Assembly (NCBI GenBank): GCA_050943225.1
Contig: JBMNOT010000017.1
Span: 1-16,067, forward strand
Length of the DNA stretch: 16,067 nucleotides
From: SZUA-584 sp050943225
GTDB taxonomy: Bacteria > Bacillota > Clostridia > Christensenellales > SZUA-584
Direction: 5' to 3'
Shown in pieces: positions 12,446 to 16,067 of the stretch. Within the stretch, counting starts at the first letter, position 1, and every line of letters starts with the position of its first letter. The position numbers and the translations under genes were made by a program. The notes under the pieces are model-generated. The model searched no databases. It was not told where the DNA came from and saw only the letters and a program-made list of their open reading frames with translations.

Positions 12446-14407
12446 TCAGCTGAGCGGCTTCTCCTTCAGCAGCGCCAGTTTGATATTGGTGTAGTCGGCG
12501 ACATTGAGCGTACCGTCGCTGTTGACGTCGCTGGCAACAGCGGCTGCGGAGGAGAGGGTGTACAAATTCAGCAGATAGACCCGCAGCAGCGTGTAGTCGG
12601 CGATGGACAAGCCGCCGTCACCGTTGACGTCGCCTTTCACCGCGATGGTCAGTTTATCCTTGACAACCTCTTCGACGTCGCCGCTAATGAGCTGTTCGTC
12701 AATCAGCTTTACCTTCATGCCTGTTTTCGCAACGCCTTCCGTTACTGGATTGCCCTGCGCGTCGTAGAGGCTGAGGGTACCAAAAGGAATGGTGAGCGCG
12801 GACTGCAAGGCGGTCAGCGACGTCCCAATCGGCACCCCGGTCAGGAAGCTGTTGCGCCGGTCGATTGTGTAGGAAGACGTTGAGATGCCGAGCACGGATC
12901 GCACCGCCGAAGCGGCGTTGACGCGGCCGTTGCCGAAATAGTTGTCCTTTCCCTTTGCGCCCAGGTCGACCGCTGAATTGTATAGCTTATTCTTGATATC
13001 GTCTACACCGAGATCATCATCGGCGGAGAGCATCAGCGCTACCACGCCGGAGACCACGGGCGCGGCCATTGACGTACCTGCCCCCCAGGCGTATCCGGGC
13101 GTACTTTCCCCGGTTGTAGGATTGATCAGAGGATAGGTGGAAAAAATCCAGCCCAGATAGTCATCGCCGTTCCCGCCCGGCGCTGCGATATCCTTTGCAG
13201 GTCCGTAGTTGGAATACGATGCGCGCTCGTCGTCCGGGCCGGTGGCGGTCACACAGATCACGCTTTCCAGATCGCCGGGGTATATGGTAGCTGAGGTGTT
13301 GTTGTTGCCTGCCGCAGCCACCACCACCATGCCGGCAGCTGCCGCTGCGTTGACAGCGTTCATCTCGACTGCGTCCACCTGATAGCCGCCCAGGCTCAGG
13401 TTGATAACGTCGGCGCCGTTTTGGATAGCATAATCGAAGCCCGCCGCTATATCCTCCGATGTAGCAAAAAATTTATCATCGTAAGGATTAGTTGGTGTCT
13501 CGTTGTTATCCCTGTCAAAAACGTCTACGACGATGAGGCTGACGCCGGGTGCCACGCCCGCACCTAAGTATTCGTTGCCTGCTGTTGCCGCGATGATGCC
13601 CGCTACGTGGGTGCCGTGGCCGTTATCGTCTTCCGCGCTGCCGTCGTTATCCACCACATCCGTCTGCGCATAGATGCGCTCCGCGAGATCCGGGTGAGTA
13701 AGGTCTACGCCGGTGTCCAGCACTGCGACGTATACGCCGCTGTCGCCCATCGTGGTATTCCATGCTGAGAACGCGTCTATCTTGTCCAGATGCCACTGCT
13801 TTGAGAGATGCTCATCGTTGGGTTCGCCCATAGGGCTGCGGCCTTCCAGGCTGCCGACTGGAACGAATTTGGTTTCCGGCAGGTAATAGACATAGTTGGG
13901 CTGGGCAAACAGCACGTCAGGCTGGCTTTCCAGCGTCTCAATATAGCTGGGGATCGTCTCGCCTTCCGGCACTTCCACCACATGCAGGTTGCGCGTGATC
14001 TCTTCCGGATTTTCCGCGTCCACCGCTGCCAGCGCGGCCTTTACAGCGGCGCCGCTCGCGCTGCGCCTGAACTGGACCAGCACTTCGCCCGCCGCGCAAG
14101 GGTAGCCATCCACCATCGTGACCGTAAGAGAGCCGTCCTCTGCCTTTTCAGGTTCGGACTGCTGGGCAGCTTCGGAAAGCGCCGTAGCCTCAGCAGGGGA
14201 AGTTTCCCTTTCAAACTCAGGCTTGGGTTCAGGCTCCGGTTCGGGCGGCGCGGAGACCTCTGGCGCCGCGGAGACCTCTGGCGCCGCGGGCTCTTTCGCG
14301 CGCGCAGATCCGGGCGATATCCCCAAAGCGGCCAGCGCCATAAGCAGTGCCAGTATCAGAGCCAGTGCTCTTGCAGCCGGTATGGTACGGTCACTTTTTA
14401 TTTTCAT
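12446..14407 (-). CDS. Secreted subtilisin-like serine protease (S8) with I9 propeptide and type I dockerin
   Basis: A 653-aa exported protease. Signal peptide 1-37 (hydrophobic LALILALLMALAALGI, cut after SARA). Pro/Glu-rich linker 38-70. Inhibitor I9 propeptide about 105-176 (GEVLVQFRR to FAQPNYVYYL). S8 catalytic domain about 205-505 with the full triad: Asp231 (VLDTGVD), His264 (NGHGTHVAG) and Ser446 (GTSMAAP), and oxyanion Asn368 (AAAGNNN). A linker domain 512-590 of the sort often found before dockerins, ending VKGD. Type I dockerin 591-648 with two Ca2+ repeats, GDVNGDGGLSIADYT and SDVNSDGTLNVADYT. The dockerin should bind a cohesin on a scaffold or cell surface. ATG 14407 has AAAGGA at 14421-14416; the frame is open further upstream to 14518 but the signal peptide fixes the start. 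Confidence 0.94.
   Translation of the reverse strand: MKIKSDRTIPAARALALILALLMALAALGISPGSARAKEPAAPEVSAAPEVSAPPEPEPEPKPEFERETSPAEATALSEAAQQSEPEKAEDGSLTVTMVDGYPCAAGEVLVQFRRSASGAAVKAALAAVDAENPEEITRNLHVVEVPEGETIPSYIETLESQPDVLFAQPNYVYYLPETKFVPVGSLEGRSPMGEPNDEHLSKQWHLDKIDAFSAWNTTMGDSGVYVAVLDTGVDLTHPDLAERIYAQTDVVDNDGSAEDDNGHGTHVAGIIAATAGNEYLGAGVAPGVSLIVVDVFDRDNNETPTNPYDDKFFATSEDIAAGFDYAIQNGADVINLSLGGYQVDAVEMNAVNAAAAAGMVVVAAAGNNNTSATIYPGDLESVICVTATGPDDERASYSNYGPAKDIAAPGGNGDDYLGWIFSTYPLINPTTGESTPGYAWGAGTSMAAPVVSGVVALMLSADDDLGVDDIKNKLYNSAVDLGAKGKDNYFGNGRVNAASAVRSVLGISTSSYTIDRRNSFLTGVPIGTSLTALQSALTIPFGTLSLYDAQGNPVTEGVAKTGMKVKLIDEQLISGDVEEVVKDKLTIAVKGDVNGDGGLSIADYTLLRVYLLNLYTLSSAAAVASDVNSDGTLNVADYTNIKLALLKEKPLS
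14245..14289 (-). repeat. 18-bp tandem repeat coding the PEVSA linker
   Basis: GCGCCGCGGAGACCTCTG (plus strand) is present at 14263-14280, preceded by a nearly identical copy at 14245-14262 and followed by a partial copy at 14281-14289. It encodes repeated PEVSA units in the Pro/Glu-rich linker after the signal peptide of the S8 protease. Such in-frame repeats can change copy number without breaking the gene. Confidence 0.7.
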
Positions 14408-14427
14408 GGCAGAGTTCCTTTCATGGT

Positions 14428-14502
14428 GCGTGCCGGGAAGGCCCGCACGCGTGAAAACAGCGTTTGGTTTTTGCGCCCCGGTGGCGCTGCGCCGGCGGGG
14501 CG
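14428..14502 (-). promoter_or_regulatory. Two GC-rich hairpins in the 5' leader of the S8 protease gene
   Basis: Read on the minus strand, hairpin A (14502-14474) has perfect 7-bp arms CGCCCCG/CGGGGCG with an inner GGCG/CGCC stem. Hairpin B (14450-14428) has GCGTGC/GCACGC with GGG/CCC continuing inside past one bulged base. Hairpin B ends 6 bases before the ribosome site AAAGGA (14421-14416). Neither is followed by a T-run, so they are not terminators. A role in mRNA stability or translation is inferred. Confidence 0.45.
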
Positions 14503-14565
14503 GCTTGCAGGAAAACATATAACGGGTCTGTTTAAAATGTTATTTTGGCATTATAATATTAACGT

Positions 14566-14595
14566 ATTATAGTATTAAATCAAATACAGTATCAA
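14566..14595 (-). promoter_or_regulatory. Candidate sigma-A promoter of the S8 protease gene
   Basis: On the minus strand TTGATA (14595-14590) is followed after 18 bases by a perfect TATAAT (14571-14566). This would start transcription near 14560 and give a leader of about 150 bases. The -10 lies within the palindrome TATAATA-TTAACG-TATTATA (14552-14571), which also gives a TATAAT on the plus strand. The whole divergent region 14408-14775 is AT-rich above 14519 and holds no gene. Confidence 0.55.
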
Positions 14596-14683
14596 GCCCG
14601 TTATGTATATTTCCCTGCATTTATCGGCTAAAAAAGGGCTTCTCTTGTTTTCCCAGCTAAAAAAACTATGCAAAGGGTGTTTT

Positions 14684-14711
14684 GATGGTATATATAAGAT
14701 GTTATATATAA
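14684..14711 (+). repeat. Two adjacent 14-bp direct repeats upstream of the SpoIID-family gene
   Basis: GATGGTATATATAA (14684-14697) is followed without a gap by GATGTTATATATAA (14698-14711), differing at one base; a partial GATGTTA follows at 14717-14723. They lie about 65-90 bases before the start of the SpoIID-family gene. They may be protein-binding sites or part of its promoter, but no -35 can be fixed. Confidence 0.55.
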
Positions 14712-14775
14712 AAAGAGATGTTACAAATATATTATGGATTGTTTTTCCAAGCAACGAATGATGATTGGAGCCTCT

Positions 14776-16067
14776 GTGAAAAGAAGGATTGCGTTTTTTG
14801 TCTGTTTAGTTCTGGTTATATCGGTGGTCGCTGGTCTGTTTTCATATTCCCGCGCTGCCGACGTCGATTATAAATACGTACGCGTCAAAATCTCTATCGG
14901 CACGCCCACCAGCTTTTCGTTTTTCGTGGACGGCAATTACAGCGTGTCGGGGCAGGCGCTGGAGCGCCAGCTGTATACCGTCCGCATCGACGGCTCGCAG
15001 CTCAAGCTGTGCCTGGGGGATACCACGGTGGCCCAGGGCAGCACCATCTATATCACCCGGCATCAGGGCACGCCCGGGCGCAATAACATCATATGGCTGA
15101 ACAACAGTCAGTACGGCTACCGGCAGTATCTTGGCGACATGTCGTTTTCCATACAGAACGGCGCCATCCAGCTGGTCAACCGGATACCGATGGAAGAATA
15201 CCTGTACGGCGTGGTACCGCATGAGATGAGCAATTCCTTCCCGCCGGAGGCGCTGAAGAGCCAGGCCGTGGCCGCGCGCAATTATACTGTCCGCAAGATA
15301 TCCTCTTCCGGTACGTACGACGTGACGGATCTGGCATCGAAAGACCAGGTGTACAAGGGGTATGACGCATCGGAAAACTTTGCCATCGCCGCGGTCAACG
15401 CGACGGCGGGGCAGGTGCTGAAGTCGGGCAGCACAATCATCCAGGCGTATTACTCGGCATCCAACGGCGGCATGACTGAACTTCCGTATCATCGCTGGGG
15501 CGGCGGCGGGGACTGGAGGTATTACGATATCCAGCCGGATCCGTATGACCTGGAGAATCCCGAAAGCCTGTATGAGACCATCTCCTTTCCGGTCACCATA
15601 GACGCAAATCATCCCGTGACCTCCAAGGGCAATGACGGTACGCCCAACACCACGGTCGCCGTCAACTATATCAAGACGGCCATATTGAACAGCGGCAAGC
15701 TGGCTGCCTATGGCGTGACCAATATCAGCCAGTTCGAGCTGTCCGGCGTCACCAGCCTGGAAGCGCACACGCACGAATCCCCCGCGAGCACCAACGGAAG
15801 GTCCAGTCAGGACCACAGCCGCATGCCGATCACCGGCGTCAACAATTGCATCGACATGGTGTACGCCACGGGCAGCTTCACCGTGACAATACTTCCGGCT
15901 GGGTCGGGCACCGTGGTTTCGGTGACCAATGTTGATTTCAATATGCGCAGCCTGAACGGTTCGGACGGAAGCAGCACCTGGAAGGCTTTCCAGTCCACCA
16001 GCCTTGGCGTGCTGGTGGTGGACAAGGTGACCGACCAATACGGTACGCTGCTGGGCTTCAACCTTTC
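14776..16067 (+). CDS. Secreted SpoIID/LytB-domain protein (3' truncated by the window)
   Basis: The frame is open from GTG 14776 to the last base, giving 430 codons without a stop. A signal peptide is clear (MKRRIAFFVCLVLVISVVAG, then SYSRAADVD). The SpoIID/LytB core runs from about residue 135 to 260: RIPMEEYLYGVVPHEM (136-151, with the conserved Glu150 of the EM motif), PPEALKSQAVAARNYT (156-171), and AYYSASNGGMTE (224-235). A further region of about 170 residues continues to the edge. SpoIID is a lytic transglycosylase of the engulfment machinery; LytB relatives modify amidases, so the exact role is open. I take GTG because TTGGAG (14765-14770) lies 5 bases before it; in-frame ATGs at 14758 and 14761 lack a ribosome site. 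It is divergent from the S8 protease. Confidence 0.88.
   Translation, partial: MKRRIAFFVCLVLVISVVAGLFSYSRAADVDYKYVRVKISIGTPTSFSFFVDGNYSVSGQALERQLYTVRIDGSQLKLCLGDTTVAQGSTIYITRHQGTPGRNNIIWLNNSQYGYRQYLGDMSFSIQNGAIQLVNRIPMEEYLYGVVPHEMSNSFPPEALKSQAVAARNYTVRKISSSGTYDVTDLASKDQVYKGYDASENFAIAAVNATAGQVLKSGSTIIQAYYSASNGGMTELPYHRWGGGGDWRYYDIQPDPYDLENPESLYETISFPVTIDANHPVTSKGNDGTPNTTVAVNYIKTAILNSGKLAAYGVTNISQFELSGVTSLEAHTHESPASTNGRSSQDHSRMPITGVNNCIDMVYATGSFTVTILPAGSGTVVSVTNVDFNMRSLNGSDGSSTWKAFQSTSLGVLVVDKVTDQYGTLLGFNL

Noticed and set aside
12370..12453. Plus-strand 27-codon ORF (MPAMPTKYVLRTF and on) next to a TATAAT
   Set aside because: There is no ribosome site, the ATG overlaps the TATAAT, no -35 is present, and its end overlaps the S8 gene stop.
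14650..14690. ACTATGCAAAGGGTG looked like the core of a c-di-GMP-I riboswitch
   Set aside because: The flanking paired regions and the GGTAG/receptor part are absent, so the resemblance is limited to GCAAAG.
14842..16038. Minus-strand ORF (398 aa)
   Set aside because: It is a shadow of the SpoIID-family gene; the plus frame has a signal peptide and family motifs throughout.

Overview
The window looks like chromosomal DNA from a GC-rich, endospore-forming Gram-positive bacterium of the Clostridia. The basis is a complete spoIIGA-sigE pair, a GerMN-domain lipoprotein followed by rph, a RdgB-type gene and a YfcE-type gene (the same order as gerM-rph-ysnA-ysnB in Bacillus subtilis), and a SpoIID/LytB-domain protein. 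A secreted dockerin-bearing protease and frequent ATA isoleucine codons despite high GC also suggest a gut-type clostridial lineage. I cannot name the genus. I saw no rRNA, tRNA, CRISPR array, transposase or phage gene.

Layout. 1-2119, plus strand: the 3' end of a cation diffusion facilitator, an unrecognised 7-TM protein and a short Na/Pi cotransporter without a PhoU domain. 2261-5460, plus: GerMN lipoprotein, rph, rdgB and a metallophosphoesterase, tightly packed with ATGA stop/start overlaps, then a VOC-family gene broken by a -1 frameshift. 5495-6538: a membrane protein with a degenerate GGDEF (GDDEF) domain and an intact RxxD I-site, closed by a strong terminator at 6680-6725. 6817-8377: spoIIGA and sigE, which overlap. 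8442-9073: a nitroreductase with a nonsense codon and two frameshifts, then a 56-aa membrane protein. A bidirectional terminator (9314-9335) separates this block from the minus-strand genes. 9417-12116, minus: a PanE-type ketopantoate reductase, preceded in transcription by a second, full-length Na/Pi cotransporter with a PhoU domain. 12187-12326 holds a run of hairpins. 12446-14407, minus: a secreted S8 protease with I9 propeptide and C-terminal type I dockerin. 14408-14775 is an AT-rich divergent regulatory region. 14776 to the end, plus: a secreted SpoIID/LytB-domain protein, open at the window edge.

How the genes work together. SpoIIGA is the membrane aspartic protease that removes the pro-sequence of pro-SigE, giving the early mother-cell sigma factor. 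The GerMN lipoprotein is probably also a sporulation or germination protein. The SpoIID-family protein acts on peptidoglycan and may or may not be sporulation-specific. rph, rdgB and yfcE are RNA/nucleotide housekeeping genes that happen to share the gerM operon. Phosphate import is represented twice by paralogues of different architecture.

The least ordinary parts are the two damaged genes, the GDDEF protein, the dockerin protease with its hairpin-rich leader, and the hairpin array at 12187-12326. I do not see a convincing new multi-gene system here. The hairpin array is the best candidate for undescribed biology, and it is unproven.
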